A DNA stretch of 64,000 nucleotides from Phytophthora hibernalis. Taxonomy: Eukaryota; Oomycota; Peronosporomycetes; Peronosporales; Peronosporaceae. The translations under genes and the position numbers were made by a program. Positions 10,549 to 20,818 of the stretch are shown here, in pieces (positions within the stretch are counted from its first letter, which is position 1; every line of letters begins with the position of its first letter). The notes under the pieces were generated by a model. That model was not told where the DNA came from. It did not search any database and worked only from the letters and a program-made list of their open reading frames with translations. The stretch spans positions 85,810 through 149,809 of the forward strand of contig JAAKBF010000070.1 of assembly GCA_012656075.1 (NCBI GenBank), in the 5' to 3' direction.

Positions 10549-11173
10549 CTCTCGCGTAGCTCAACTGCCAGCAAGCGAGTGATCATGTTGAGCGCGGCCT
10601 TGGACGACGGGTACCCGTAGCCGAATTGCTTGTAGAAGGAAATCGAGTCCTTCGTGCAGCTGGCGATGCTGCCCAGGAGCGACGAGAGCTGCACGACGAA
10701 AGCGTTGCTGCGGGCCTTCGCCGCGAGTTCCAGATTGGGCAACAGTGTACGCGCCACGAGGAACGGTCCAACCGCGTTCACTTCGAACTGGCGCATGAGC
10801 GCGCTCTTGGTACCGGACGCGAGGTCGCTGGGGAGAAGGACCCCGCGTTGTTGATGAGTAGGTCAATGGCGATGCCCTCGAGTTGGTGAGCCGCCTCGAC
10901 AATCGAGGCCTCGTCGCTCGTGTCCATGGAGACGATCTTGAACGGGGCAAGCGCTGCCAGCTGCCCATTGCAAACAACCGTGTGAGCGCCCACAAGCATA
11001 TAAACCTTAACCTTTTATGGATGGAAGATACAGTATCATACCTCTTCCGTGTTGCTGTTGGGGCGTGCCGTGCCGATGACGTTCCATCCAGCCTTGATGT
11101 AGTGCTCGGCAAAGGTAAGGCCAATGCCGCGCGTGCTGCCCGTGATGAGAACCGTCTTCTGGGTGGGTGCCAT
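10549..11173 (-). pseudogene. SDR-b copy 1, truncated at its 3' end
   Basis: Minus-strand SDR nearly identical to the full copy at 21920-22730. Exon 1 starts at 11173 (MAPTQKTVLITGSTRGIG), with an intron near 10960-11041, then DTSDEASIVEAAHQLEG...DLLINNAG, MRQFEVNAVGPFLVARTLL and YPSSK. After VELRE the coding sequence is replaced near 10548 by non-coding GRP upstream sequence and a stop follows at once, so about 65 C-terminal residues are missing. One G is missing in the GGGG after NNA, exactly as in copy 2. The junction shows short GAG microhomology. It cannot encode a complete SDR fold. Confidence 0.8.
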
Positions 11174-11829
11174 GGTCGGTGGGTGGAGTGGTCGGTTTCT
11201 TGCTGAGGGGTGTCAGGCTTGAAGTGTTTTGGAGAATGGAGTGGTGAGCTCAAGGTTTGCTGTGTCACCGAACATCATTCGTGTAGTGATGTTATAGCGA
11301 TCCTTTCACGGAACGATGCATCATCATTTCGTGACAATCTTAATTTGTGATTGTTCAGCTAAGGTATCCAACCACTGCAACCAGAGGTCGGAGACAAGGT
11401 AAGCTACAAAGCTAAGGGTTTCGTTGATTTTTACGTCTAAAGCTGGGCACCCTAGTTATCCAAACGCGCGGCGACTGTCCAAAGCGGCCCAACAAGTTGT
11501 CCGCCACTTCACAGACAACGCAGGGCGAGCTGGTCGATGCCAAGCTGTTCGAAAGCGAGCTGGTCGGTCACGAATCTTGTCAGAACTCACTCGCCACATT
11601 AAAGTTGCGCATTTTTTGCGCATTGCAAATAGGAGTCTGTTTGGGTTGCCACGAATATTGTGCTTTCGTCAACATTATCGGAATAATGCTGGGATTTGTA
11701 TGAGCGAAGTTGAAGTTGTCCCACTGCAAATACCACCGACGCACGCTTAGCTGAAACCATCAACATCAACAGCTAGACTATCCGATAGCTCTCGCTTAGC
11801 GCGGCAATGCGCAACTTGATAGCGTCGGG
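11174..11829. repeat. Centre of the inverted duplication: SDR-b promoter and spacer
   Basis: Non-coding; repeated in inverted orientation at about 21240-21919. It contains a GATTGT/ACAATC motif (about 11330-11360) and one copy of the dispersed motif AATAATGCTGGGATTTGTAT (11682-11718). No gene seen. Confidence 0.65.
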
Positions 11830-12273
11830 AGTGTTCTGACGAGATTCTCGACCGACCAACCCGCTTCAACTGCTAATAATAATAATAAAGGGGCGAGGTG
11901 GATTGTGTTACTTGTCATTGACCGACCCCGCTTTCAACTGCTTGGCGTGCTTCGACCAGCTTGGCCAGCGTCTGTGCCGACATCGTCTGTCCATCTGTCC
12001 GAGAACAGTTGTGGCCTTGTCAGCTGAGGGGATGTCCATGTGCCCCGAATTGATCGGTAACTTAGTTACACGTATTAATACATGCACCTTACATGGTGTC
12101 CGAACGGCGAAAAGGATATGTAGTACATGTACCGCCTGGGTCTCCGCATACTTGCCGAAGACCTGGTCATCATCCCGTCTCACATGTCAACTCGCAGCAA
12201 ACACTACTACAGACTAGAGGGTGCACTTCGAGCAGTCAACCTCGATCGGAGTCGAGTTAGCTGGCTGACTGAA

Positions 12274-12290
12274 GCTCATTTCCAAATCTC
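12274..12290 (+). promoter_or_regulatory. Initiator of GRP-A copy 2
   Basis: GCTCATTTCCAAATCTC, beginning 95 bp before the ATG at 12369; close to the oomycete Inr/FPR consensus. Confidence 0.65.
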
Positions 12291-12368
12291 CTCACTCGAG
12301 TGCACATTCAACAGACAGCAAGCGCGTTCAAGAGCAAGCAAGGTTCTCACAAACTACAAACGTAAACA

Positions 12369-13142
12369 ATGTTCATCAGCAGCAAGATCACCGCCCTGTG
12401 CCTCGTCGTCGTGGCCCTCTCAAACGGAGTATACGCGAAGGAAGAGGCGGCCCAGACCTTCGGACTTCTTGGCGCTGGGCTACACGGTGGTGCGGGACTG
12501 TACGGCGGAGCTCGAGTTGGCGCAGGCTTGTACGGCGGAGCTGGAGCTGGTGCAGGATTGTACGGCCGAGGTGTCGGTGTCGGCGTTGGTGATGTTGGAG
12601 CCGGTGTGGGTGGATACGGCAACGGCTACGGCAACGGCAATGGCTACGGCGGTGCTGGAGTAAGCGGGGGCGTCGGTGGCGGTGTTGGCGCTGGAGTAGG
12701 CGGCACCGCCGGTCTTGGCGGAAATGCTGGCGCTGGGGTTGGAGGCTCCGCCGGAGCTGGTCGCGGTGTGAGAGGTAATGCTGGGGTTGGTGGAAGCGTA
12801 GGTGGAAACGTTGGTGTTGGTGGAATCGCTGCTGGCAACGCTGGTGAGGGAGTGGGCGGTGGAGTGAGCGGAACTGCTGGCGTGAGTGGAACGGCCGGTG
12901 TGGGCGGGACCGCTGGTGTTGGCGGCGGAGGTGCTAATGCAGGTGTCGGTGGTGGCGCGAGCGGAACTGCCGGTGTAGGCAGAACTGCCAGCGGAGGTGC
13001 TAACACTAACACCGGTGGAGCTGCGACAACAAACGGAAACGGTGGCGCCAAGGCTAGTGCGAGTGCCACGACCTCTGGCACCGGAACGTCCGGCACGGGC
13101 GCTGCAGCCCAGAAGGGGTACCGCAAACTTCGCTCGGAGTGA
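12369..13142 (+). CDS. GRP-A copy 2, secreted glycine-rich protein
   Basis: Intact 257-residue protein. Residues 1-23 are a signal peptide (MFISSKITALCLVVVALSNG then VYA). After KEEAAQTFGLLGAGLHGG come tandem GAGLYGG-type repeats (GLYGGARVGAGLYGGAGAG), a YGNGYGNGNGYGG block, then about 150 residues of degenerate GxxG motifs (GVGG, GTAG, GNAG) rich in Gly, Ala, Val, Thr and Asn, and a conserved charged C-terminus GYRKLRSE. No Cys and no membrane segment after the signal peptide. The composition is that of an extracellular structural or wall protein, like glycine-rich wall proteins, but I recognise no named family and claim no function. The 3' region has an AATAAA-type signal near 13227. Tail to tail with SDR-a copy 2. 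Confidence 0.85.
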   Translation: MFISSKITALCLVVVALSNGVYAKEEAAQTFGLLGAGLHGGAGLYGGARVGAGLYGGAGAGAGLYGRGVGVGVGDVGAGVGGYGNGYGNGNGYGGAGVSGGVGGGVGAGVGGTAGLGGNAGAGVGGSAGAGRGVRGNAGVGGSVGGNVGVGGIAAGNAGEGVGGGVSGTAGVSGTAGVGGTAGVGGGGANAGVGGGASGTAGVGRTASGGANTNTGGAATTNGNGGAKASASATTSGTGTSGTGAAAQKGYRKLRSE

Positions 13143-13457
13143 ACTAATGAGCGTCCGTCCCATCGGAACTCACTCGAGCCTCTGTTGATTGCTGTCGATG
13201 AGTTTGTTCAGTCCTGTCGTAAAAAAATAAATGTGTTGCATTGGCCATTGCTTTCTCGGTTCTTTTGTTGCCTCCTCGATAGCGCCAAGTCACGCTGGGG
13301 ATTAGCAACAGCACAACGAATAGACTGCAACGCTATGCGTACATGCACTAATAACGAAGTGCACGATGCAAAACACTCAGAATGGTACTTAGCAAATGTT
13401 AGCGTGGAGTGCTGCCCTTTTGCGCTGTCGGCTAACACTGCTGCATCAGCGAATCCC

Positions 13458-14262
13458 TTACCACGGAAGCTCCGACACGGGGATCTGCGGGTCCAGGTTG
13501 AAAAACTTGCCCGTGCTCTCGGGGTCAGCTTGGTGATAAGGCCGGTCATGGCTGCCACGGAATCCGACGGCTTCAGCGTGGCCTTGCCTTCGGTCATGTC
13601 AGTGTCCACGTAGCCAGGGTGCACTGACACAGCCACGATGTTCCTCTCGCGAAGTTCGACTGCCAGCAAGCGAGTGATCATGTTGAGCGCGCTTTTGGAC
13701 GACGAGTACCCGTAGCCAGCTTGCTTGAAGAAGGCCGCGGTGTCATTCGTACAGCTGCCGATGCTGCCCATGAATGACGAGAGCTGCACGACGAAAGCGT
13801 TGCCGCGGGCCTTCGCCGCGAGCTCCAGGTTTGGTAGCAGTGCACGCGTCACGAGGAACGGTCCGACAGCGTTCACTTCGAACTGGCGCATGAGCGCGTC
13901 CTTAGTACCAGACGCGAGCTCGCTGGGGAGGCCGATTCCCGCGTTGTTGATGAGCAGGTCAATGGCCACACCCTCGAGTTGGCGACCTGCCTCGACAATC
14001 GAGGCCTCGTCGCTCGTGTCCATAGAGACGATCTTGAACGGAGCAAGCGCTGCCAGCTGCGAGTGATCAGTGAAAGCAATCGCGTGAGTACATTCAGAAG
14101 CATAGAAGGCAACTCCTCCGACAGCATCGCACCTTTTCCGTGTTGCTGTTGGAGCGCCGTGGCAATGACGTTCCATCCAGCTTTGATGTAGTGCTCAGCG
14201 AAGGCGAGGCCGATGCCGCGCGTGCTGCCCGTGATGAGAACCGTCTTCTGCGTGGATGCCAT
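13458..14262 (-). CDS. SDR-a copy 2 (frame interrupted)
   Basis: Inverted copy of the SDR at 8116-8921 with the same two-exon layout. Start ATG at 14262, stop TAA at 13458-13460. Two differences break the frame: GCGCGC reads GCGC in exon 1 (near 14153; two bases lost), and CCCCC reads CCCC near 13525. All SDR motifs are present (TGSTRGIG, NNAG, YSSSK). With these corrected it encodes the same 243 residues as copy 1. The two copies carry different breaks, so neither shared ancestry of a dead gene nor selection explains them simply. Initiator-like element at 14318-14332. Confidence 0.75.
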
Positions 14263-14545
14263 GGTCGGTGGAGAGTGGAGTGGTTGATTTCTTGCTGAGG
14301 TGTGTCAGGCTTGAAGTGTTTTGGAGAATGAGTTGGCGAGATCAGTGCAAAGTTGTGCTCTTAAGAATAAGGCGAACGAGTCTGAGTCCCGGTCCTCTGT
14401 CATTGTACCATACCACTAGGCGGGTCGCTTGGCGTAAGCGCCAACAATGTCAACATGCTGAGTTAATACTCATCAGTGCTAAAATAACGCTATGCAGTAG
14501 TAAGGATGACGCCCTGAACAATCACAATTTGGGATTGTCACGAGC

Positions 14546-15173
14546 GTTTGCATCGCGCGTGCAACCAGAAAGCAGTGAGTAGAAAGGTATTACATGGAAT
14601 AAGACCACGTCACGGGGCTCTTCGTAAACATACCGTAGTGTCCATTTTCGTGATCAAACTTGCAATGAGATAAATTCAAAATCATACATGTACTCATACT
14701 GTACCGCGTTCTGTACCGGTAGCACCGACACCTTGCACAACCAAATAAACACCCGTGTCGGATGACGTTTCAATGCTTCGCTATTCCAACATAACGCTAC
14801 ATGCGGTTGGAATGTTGTTCGAGCCTCGACTCGTCATATACTACCGGTGCCGTAGACAAGAACGGAAGCTTACCGGTACATGTAGTTGTGTGCGACAACG
14901 TGGATCCGCAAACGCGTCATGACATGACTCATGTAGCCATTTTTCGTGCTCACACGTCACAGATTCGTCCGTTTGCGTTGCTTACGCAAACAGTTTATCT
15001 ACCAATCACAGCAAGGTATCCATTTAAGCTTTCCTGGGGACAGTCTCAATAATGTCTACCCCAAAAATGCCCACGTGTCTGTCCTGGATGAGTAACCAAA
15101 GTTCACTCAACCAAAGTTCACTCAGCAAGTTGCCACCTCACCGTCAAGCAAAGTTTTCCCTCAATCTTCAGCC
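14546..15173. other. Intergenic region and OYE-1 promoter
   Basis: No gene seen. From about 14945 to the OYE start the sequence is also found, inverted, upstream of OYE-2 (about 24480-24710). Just before the start it contains CCAAAGTTCACTCA twice in tandem (about 15100-15124). TACATGTA occurs at 14685-14692 and 14877-14884. Confidence 0.5.
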
Positions 15174-16297
15174 ATGGCCGCCATCACCGCCGACTACAAG
15201 CTCTTCACGCCTCTGAAGCTCGGCGACGACCTCGAACTCAAGAACCGCATCGTCTTCGGACCTCTTAGCCGCGGACGCGCCAATGCCGACCGTGTGCCGT
15301 CTGAAGACAACCAACTGTACTACGAACAGCGTGCGGGTGCCGGACTCATCATCTCGGAGGCTACCGCCATCTCTGAGCAAGCCTACGGCTGGTACCACGC
15401 CGCCGCGTGCTACACGGAGGCCCACGTGGAAGGCTGGAAGCGAGTGACCGAGCGTGTGCACAAGAAAGGAGGCAAGATCTTCCTGCAGATGTGGCACATG
15501 GGTCGTCAAGGTCACACGAGCTTCAACCCCAAGGGTGAAATTGTGTCTGCATCGGCTGTACGTCTCGAAGGTGGTCACACCCGCAATGCCAACTACGAAA
15601 CGTCCGACTACGAGACTCCGCGTGCGTTGGAGACGGACGAGATCCCGGAGTGGTCGAGTCCTACCGTCACGGAGCCGAGTTGGCACTGAAGGCGGGTTTT
15701 GATGGAGTGGAGATCCACGCCGCCAACGGGTACCTGATTGACCAGTTCTTGCAGTCGTCCACCAACAAGCGCACGGACAAGTATGGAGGTTCGTTCGAGA
15801 ACCGCGCACGTCTTCTGCTGGAGATCGTGGAGGCTGTCAAGACGGCCGTACCGTCGCACCGTATCGGTGTGCGTCTCGCCCCCAACGGAGCGTTTGCTGG
15901 AATGGGCAGCGAGGACAACTACGAGATGTTCAAGTACACAATGGAGCGTCTGAGCACGCACGACCTGGGCTATCTTGCCATTCTGGACGGGTTTGGCTTC
16001 GGCTACACGGACAAGTCCCGCCACATCACTGCGTTCGATGCCAAGACGGCGTTCAAGGGCCTCGTCATGGCCAACAACAACTACTCGCGCGACCGTGCTG
16101 AGGGTGCGATTCGCACGGGAACCGTGGACTTTGTGGGCTTCGGACGTCTGTACATCTCGAACCCCGACCTGGCGGAGCGTTTCCAGAACGACTGGCCGCT
16201 GAACCCGGAAGCCGGCCACGAGGTGTACTACAACTCGGCTCTGGGAGGCAAGGGCTACAACGACTTTCCGTTCTACAAGGAAGAGCTCAGCAACTAG
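15174..16297 (+). CDS. OYE-1, old yellow enzyme/12-oxophytodienoate reductase-like
   Basis: FMN-dependent ene-reductase of the old yellow enzyme family, which reduces activated C=C bonds of enones with NADPH. The 374-residue frame-corrected length matches the family. Seen in order: LFTPLKLGDDLELKNRIVFG, ISEATAISEQAYGW, LQMWHMGRQGH (Trp107-His108), EIHAANGYLIDQFL with catalytic His182 and Asn185 and Tyr187, NKRTDKYGGSFENRARLLLE, and the FMN-phosphate region VDFVGFGRLYISNPDLAERF. One C is missing in CCCC near 15644, so the first frame ends at 15689 and the rest is read from about 15650. OYE-2 has the C here, which supports a sequencing error. Single exon. Physiological substrate unknown; oxylipin or quinone reduction is possible. 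Confidence 0.88.
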
Positions 16298-16601
16298 GCT
16301 GGTTGATCAGTGAGCAGTGCCCCGTATCAAATAACACTTTGAAGTGATACAGTTCCTTTTACAAGAATTACCAGTCTGATTTTAGTTTGAAACTGTCAAA
16401 AAATTAATGTTATTGTTTGTGAATGTGGTTTTGCCTACGTTGGTCGGCTTCGTTTCCATCGCACACAGAGTACTCATTCAGTACCGATTCTCCTTAGAAG
16501 TGCTTGCCTTCGTGTCGAGCTTCCTACTCCTCTTCCATTACGCGTACACAGCTCTCCAGCGCACTCACTCAACTCACTGTCGGTCTTTTTCCGGGTTGAG
16601 C
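16298..16601. other. Convergent 3' region
   Basis: About 300 bp between the stops of OYE-1 (+) and the bHLH-PAS gene (-). No gene seen. Homology with OYE-2 stops exactly at the OYE stop codon. Confidence 0.5.
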
Positions 16602-17689
16602 TCACAGCTGCACGTTAATAGCAGACTTCTTGCGTTTGCCGTCGCCAGTAGGTACCTGCTTCTCCTTGACGTCCACCTTTCGCCGCTTCGTAGCCAACAG
16701 TTTCTCCATGAAACTGAACTCGATGTTCACAGGTTCCCCACTGTCATCCACCACCACCGCAGCAATCAAATTCACTGCAACCGTCTTGCCGCCCGCCGCA
16801 CACGCCTTCACCAAGACGCCCATGGTCTTCTTCTCGTGGCGGATTTTATCCACGATTTTATCCAGTTTTTCCAGGTCCGCACACACAAACTGGCGCAGCG
16901 ACTTCTTCTTCTTCAAGGTCGGCTCCGCCAGCCCCGTGTGTTCCACAAATGCGGAATTGAAGGCCAATGCGCGGCCGTTCAGATCCACGACCAACCGCGG
17001 CATCGACGTGTTTTCGAACGCATGTCGCAGCACTTTGTCGCCTCGACCAATTGGCGTCTGCGCGCGGAAGCTCTCGGCTTGTCTCTCAGCGCGCACTGCC
17101 TTCTGCTGGGCGACTTGCAGGTCCGTCCGCAGTTTCTCGACGAAGTGCGCCGTGTTGTCCAGCACCGACTGCTTGTTCTTCTTGGTCTGCACGCCGGCGG
17201 CGTCCAGCAGTTCACGCAGCTGGTTGATGCGTTCGTTCAGCTTGAACATGCGCTGCTTCTCCTTCTTGTTGAGCTCCTCGCGCGAGCGTTTGACGACGAC
17301 GGCGCGTCATTGTCACTACCGTTGACGACGTTGACTGGCGCCTGGTACGTCGGCAGGTAGGGCGCGCTGGGCTCGTACTTTAGCGGCGTGTGCTGCGGGA
17401 TGCCCTGCGGCAGGAAGTGACCGTAGGGCGGCTGCATGAAGAACTTGGGGCGGTCGTCGCTCGGCTGCTGCGGCGGCTGCTGTTCGTAGCGCATGGCGGA
17501 CGAGGAGACGTAGTCGGATGATGGCACCATTTGGCGAATGGAGTGATTGGCGTCGACGGATTGGCTGAAAAGCGAGGGTGCGGCGCGATTGGCTGCGAGG
17601 GGAGATGGTACAATGTACCAGGAAAACCCTTCCGGCTCGACAAAGGGATCACCATTTTCAGATTGACTCCATGTTATTATCCCTTTCAT
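16602..17689 (-). CDS. bHLH-PAS transcription factor-like protein (frame interrupted)
   Basis: The N-terminal part (17689-17300) is low-complexity, rich in Gln, Pro and Ser (YEQQPPQQPSDDRPKFFMQP, PAPYLPTYQAPVNVV-like). It is followed by a basic helix-loop-helix: SREELNKKEKQRMFKLNERI, NQLRELLDAAGVQTKKNKQS and VLDNTAHFVEKLR. Then comes a coiled stretch and a PAS-like domain (MPRLVVDLNGRALAFNSAFV, EHTGLAE, ending VNIEFSFMEKLL), and a basic C-terminus KRRKVDVKEKQV. The frame changes near 17303, where CGTCAAACGC would need one more A to join SSS to KRSREEL; this again fits a homopolymer loss. DNA-binding transcription factor by family; target genes unknown. The true start is uncertain: an internal Met (MVPSSDYVSS, near 17530) could also serve. 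Confidence 0.75.
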
Positions 17690-17742
17690 GAACGCGGTGT
17701 TTTGACTTAACTAAAGTAAACCATACAAGCCAAGATGTTAAG

Positions 17743-18190
17743 TCATGAAGGGGGCAAAACGACCCCTTTCATAAATCACTGTACTGGTGACACCAGTGGT
17801 GTCAGTGCTGGCAACGGTGTATAAACGTTTATTCCATAAAACGCGTAATAACGCGTCATTTGACTGTTTATTTGATCGGACGCGTATAAACAGAGGTCCA
17901 CGACCGTTCATTCAAGTGGCACAGTGTACCCATGCGCTCAAAATTGCACCCATTCAGTCCGTGGAAGTCCCACATCTCACGGTGGGTTTACTGATATCAA
18001 ATCAACTTTTACGCGTAATTACCACTCTGAGTTCGTAAAAACTGTTAGTACACGCTGTCTAAACTGTACAGTCCAAACTGTTTAAACGTTTTTTATCGTA
18101 CTGTCACTACCAGCACTGGTGGTGTCCCTTCCGCACAGTGGTACGGAGATGGTGATACGGGGCAAAATGACCCCCTTCATACTATGAATC
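17743..18190. repeat. MITE-like element with imperfect long inverted repeats
   Basis: The left end reads CATGAAGGGGGCAAAACGAC and the right end, reverse-complemented, reads TATGAAGGGGGTCATTTTGC. Further in, GACACCAGTGGTGTCAGTGC on the left matches ACACCACCAGTGCTGG inverted on the right. The arms extend over about 80 bp with gaps. The 270-bp centre is AT-rich with repeated ACGCGTAAT and GTTTAAACG-type words and codes for nothing recognisable. This is the layout of a non-autonomous DNA transposon. Confidence 0.6.
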
Positions 18191-18244
18191 ATAGACCACG
18201 GTACTTGGTTCAATTTATCGGTCGCATATTCTCATTGGCTAATA

Positions 18245-18520
18245 TTGGGTCCGAATCAGTTTAACAAAGCGGCTGACCTACTCGCGAATAAGGCCATGGA
18301 TTCGTGTCAAAGCTGGCAAGTCCATGATAGAGATGGCAGCATACATCAGGATCAATGGAAGAGAGCTCAAGAGTTGGTGAAAGGTGATGTCAATCACTGG
18401 ACTCTTGAATATGGACTGGCAACCAAGTACGGGGTTGCGGGGCTGCACCTTAGGGGACAGCCTGCGGTGAAAGCCCGAACTCGCATCGGGTGGACGCTAA
18501 AGCTGGAGGTTGATGAATAG
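18245..18520 (+). pseudogene. Fragment resembling the RNase H end of a non-LTR retrotransposon
   Basis: The ORF contains QFNKAADLLANKAMDSCQSW, which resembles the end of RNase H domains in non-LTR elements (HN..AD.LAN.AMD). Nothing upstream continues the domain. The downstream residues are not recognised. Weak assignment based on one motif. Confidence 0.35.
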
Positions 18521-18570
18521 GCAGCCTACAGAACGGACATAGGAAGTCGTTAGTCTAGAGCTAAATGACA

Positions 18571-19150
18571 TCAAAGTACCTCACTGAGAAACGAAACGAA
18601 GACCGAGGAATCGTTCAGTCGAGTCGAAGTCTTCAAACTTGACTGCAAGATCCATAAGGACCTTACCACAGACCCGTTCGCAAATCTGACTGAGACTTGC
18701 CCGTTGCCTTTGCTTTCTCGTGAGAGTACAAAGACTCTCAGGGCTAAACCTCCATGGTGCGCGCCATCCGCGCACCTCTCATGAAAGCTTAGTCTTTCCC
18801 CAGCAGGGCGCCCCGCCCCTACTGGTTGCCTGCGTTCCCTAGCCTTGGGATCGCGGCTTCTGCCAACGACCCTTGGGACCAGAAGGGCGATGAGGGAAAC
18901 GCCTCTTTTGTCCGCCCGCAGGACAGGCACGTTTCATGTGCCCGACTTTGCCGCAGCCGAAGCAGCGGATGTCGTTCTGCTCGGCCAGGCCCAAGTCCAT
19001 AGAGACTGGACTTCCGCCAGTTCCTTGACCGGCACTGCCTTCGGCTGTGCCCGTAGATGGAGAGTGCCAAGCAGGCACAGGAGTACGAGCCTGTTTGTGA
19101 AGAAAGAGGCGGCCAAGGTGACTTCTTCTGAAAAGAAGAACAAGCGCGCA
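18571..19150 (-). mobile_element. LTR-retrotransposon gag/pol fragment with CCHC zinc knuckle
   Basis: On the minus strand, the frame at 18839-19078 carries CFGCGKVGHMKRAC, a CX2CX4HX4C zinc knuckle typical of Gag nucleocapsid, followed by a basic tail. Downstream (18581-18690) another frame reads GKVLMDLAVKFEDFDSTERF, which resembles the aspartic-protease region of Ty3/gypsy polyproteins. The two are in different frames and no reverse transcriptase or LTR is seen, so it is a broken remnant. It ends shortly before the SDR-a fragment at 19337. Confidence 0.65.
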
Positions 19151-19336
19151 CGCCGTACGCGCACAGGCGGAAATCTACTTTCTGAGTCGTGGGATAAATA
19201 GAGCAGAAAATTTCTGTGTACGCATGCCATGCCGTTCGTGAAGAAAGGGACTGGAACGAGGGAACACACGTCCGTTAGGTCTACGGGGTGTTCGGCACGC
19301 GTAAACCTCCGTGTTTATCTGCGGTCTAGAGGAGAA

Positions 19337-19634
19337 CTGTACGAATGACACCGCGGCCTTCTTCAAGCAAGCTGGCTACGGGTACTCGTCGTCCAAAAGC
19401 GCGCTCAACATGATCACTCGCTTGCTGGCAGTCGAACTTCGCGAGAGGAACATCGTGGCTGTGTCAGTGCACCCTGGCTACGTGGACACTGACATGACCG
19501 AAGGCAAGGCCACGCTGAAGCCGTCGGATTCCGTGGCAGCCGTGACCGGCCTTATCACCAAGCTGACCCCCGAGAGCACGGGCAAGTTTTTCAACCTGGA
19601 CCCGCAGATCCCCGTGTCGGAGCTTCCGTGGTAA
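19337..19634 (+). pseudogene. SDR-a copy 3, 3' fragment only
   Basis: Begins abruptly at CTGTACGAATGACACC, equal to about 8626 onward in copy 1, and runs without frameshift to the normal end NLDPQIPVSELPW and TAA (19632-19634). It lacks exon 1, the cofactor site and NNAG, so it cannot be functional, but it preserves the correct 3' reading frame with CCCCC and TTTTT runs and serves as the reference for the breaks in copies 1 and 2. It is fused on its left to unrelated sequence next to the gag fragment. Confidence 0.8.
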
Positions 19635-19949
19635 GGGATTCGCTGATGCAGCAGTGTTAGCCGACAGCGCAAAGGGCAGCACTCCCACGCTAACATTTGC
19701 TAAGTACCATTCTGAGTGATTTGCATCGTGCACTTCGTTATTAGTGCATGTACGCATAGCGTTGCAGTCTATTCGTTGTGCTGTTGCTAATCCCCAGCGT
19801 GACTTGGCGCTATCGAGGAGGCAACAAAAGAACCGAGAAAGCAATGGCCAATGCAACACATTTATTTTTTTACGACAGGACTGAACAAACTCATCGACAG
19901 CAATCAACAGAGGCTCGAGTGAGTTCCGATGGGACGGACGCTCATTAGT

Positions 19950-20723
19950 TCACTCCGAGCGAAGTTTGCGGTACCCCTTCTGGGCTGCAGCGCCCGTGCC
20001 GGACGTTCCGGTGCCAGAGGTCGTGGCACTCGCACTAGCCTTGGCGCCACCGTTTCCGTTTGTTGTCGCAGCTCCACCGGTGTTAGTGTTAGCACCTCCG
20101 CTGGCAGTTCTGCCTACACCGGCAGTTCCGCTCGCGCCACCACCGACACCTGCATTAGCACCTCCGCCGCCAACACCAGCGGTCCCGCCCACACCGGCCG
20201 TTCCACTCACGCCAGCAGTTCCGCTCACTCCACCGCCCACTCCCTCACCAGCGTTGCCAGCAGCGATTCCACCAACACCAACGTTTCCACCTACGCTTCC
20301 ACCAACCCCAGCATTACCTCTCACACCGCGACCAGCTCCGGCGGAGCCTCCAACCCCAGCGCCAGCATTTCCGCCAAGACCGGCGGTGCCGCCTACTCCA
20401 GCGCCAACACCGCCACCGACGCCCCCGCTTACTCCAGCACCGCCGTAGCCATTGCCGTTGCCGTAGCCGTTGCCGTATCCACCCACACCGGCTCCAACAC
20501 CACCAACGCCGACACCGACACCTCGGCCGTACAATCCTGCACCAGCTCCAGCTCCGCCGTACAAGCCTGCGCCAACTCGAGCTCCGCCGTACAGTCCCGC
20601 ACCACCGTGTAGCCCAGCGCCAAGAAGTCCGAAGGTCTGGGCCGCCTCTTCCTTCGCGTATACTCCGTTTGAGAGGGCCACGACGACGAGGCACAGGGCG
20701 GTGATCTTGCTGCTGATGAACAT
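19950..20723 (-). CDS. GRP-A copy 3, secreted glycine-rich protein
   Basis: Intact 257-residue copy, almost identical to copy 2; one visible change is GVGVGGVGAG where copy 2 has GVGVGDVGAG. Signal peptide, GLYGG repeats and the GYRKLRSE end are all present. Its initiator is at 20802-20818 (minus). Tail to tail with the SDR-a fragment. Confidence 0.85.
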   Translation of the reverse strand: MFISSKITALCLVVVALSNGVYAKEEAAQTFGLLGAGLHGGAGLYGGARVGAGLYGGAGAGAGLYGRGVGVGVGGVGAGVGGYGNGYGNGNGYGGAGVSGGVGGGVGAGVGGTAGLGGNAGAGVGGSAGAGRGVRGNAGVGGSVGGNVGVGGIAAGNAGEGVGGGVSGTAGVSGTAGVGGTAGVGGGGANAGVGGGASGTAGVGRTASGGANTNTGGAATTNGNGGAKASASATTSGTGTSGTGAAAQKGYRKLRSE

Positions 20724-20801
20724 TGTTTACGTTTGTAGTTTGTGAGAACCTTGCTTGCTCTTGAACGCGCTTGCTGTCTGTTGAATGTGCACTCGAGTGA
20801 G

Positions 20802-20818
20802 GAGATTTGGAAATGAGC
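20802..20818 (-). promoter_or_regulatory. Initiator of GRP-A copy 3
   Basis: Minus-strand GCTCATTTCCAAATCTC, 95 bp before the ATG at 20723, same as the other copies. Confidence 0.65.

Larger units (their letters stand above)
11830..14545. repeat. Inverted segmental duplication, arm B (copy of 7.84-10.55 kb)
   Basis: This 2.7-kb segment is the near-identical reverse complement of 7836-10548. It carries GRP-A copy 2 (+) and SDR-a copy 2 (-). Homology ends near 14545 just after the ACAATCACAATTTGGGATTG motif, and begins near 11830 at GAGTGTTCT...GAGATTCTCG. Differences I can see are mostly one- or two-base length changes. Confidence 0.85.

Noticed and set aside
12369..13142. RXLR-type effector because of the C-terminal YRKLRSE
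   Set aside because: The motif is at the extreme C-terminus, not after the signal peptide, there is no dEER-like motif, and the body is low-complexity.
16630..17360. Plus-strand ORFs opposite the bHLH-PAS gene
   Set aside because: The minus frame has clear bHLH and PAS motifs; the plus frames have none.
9216..20612. Pro-rich and Ser/Thr-rich ORFs overlapping GRP-A genes
   Set aside because: Shadow frames of the GRP-A coding sequence with no independent support.
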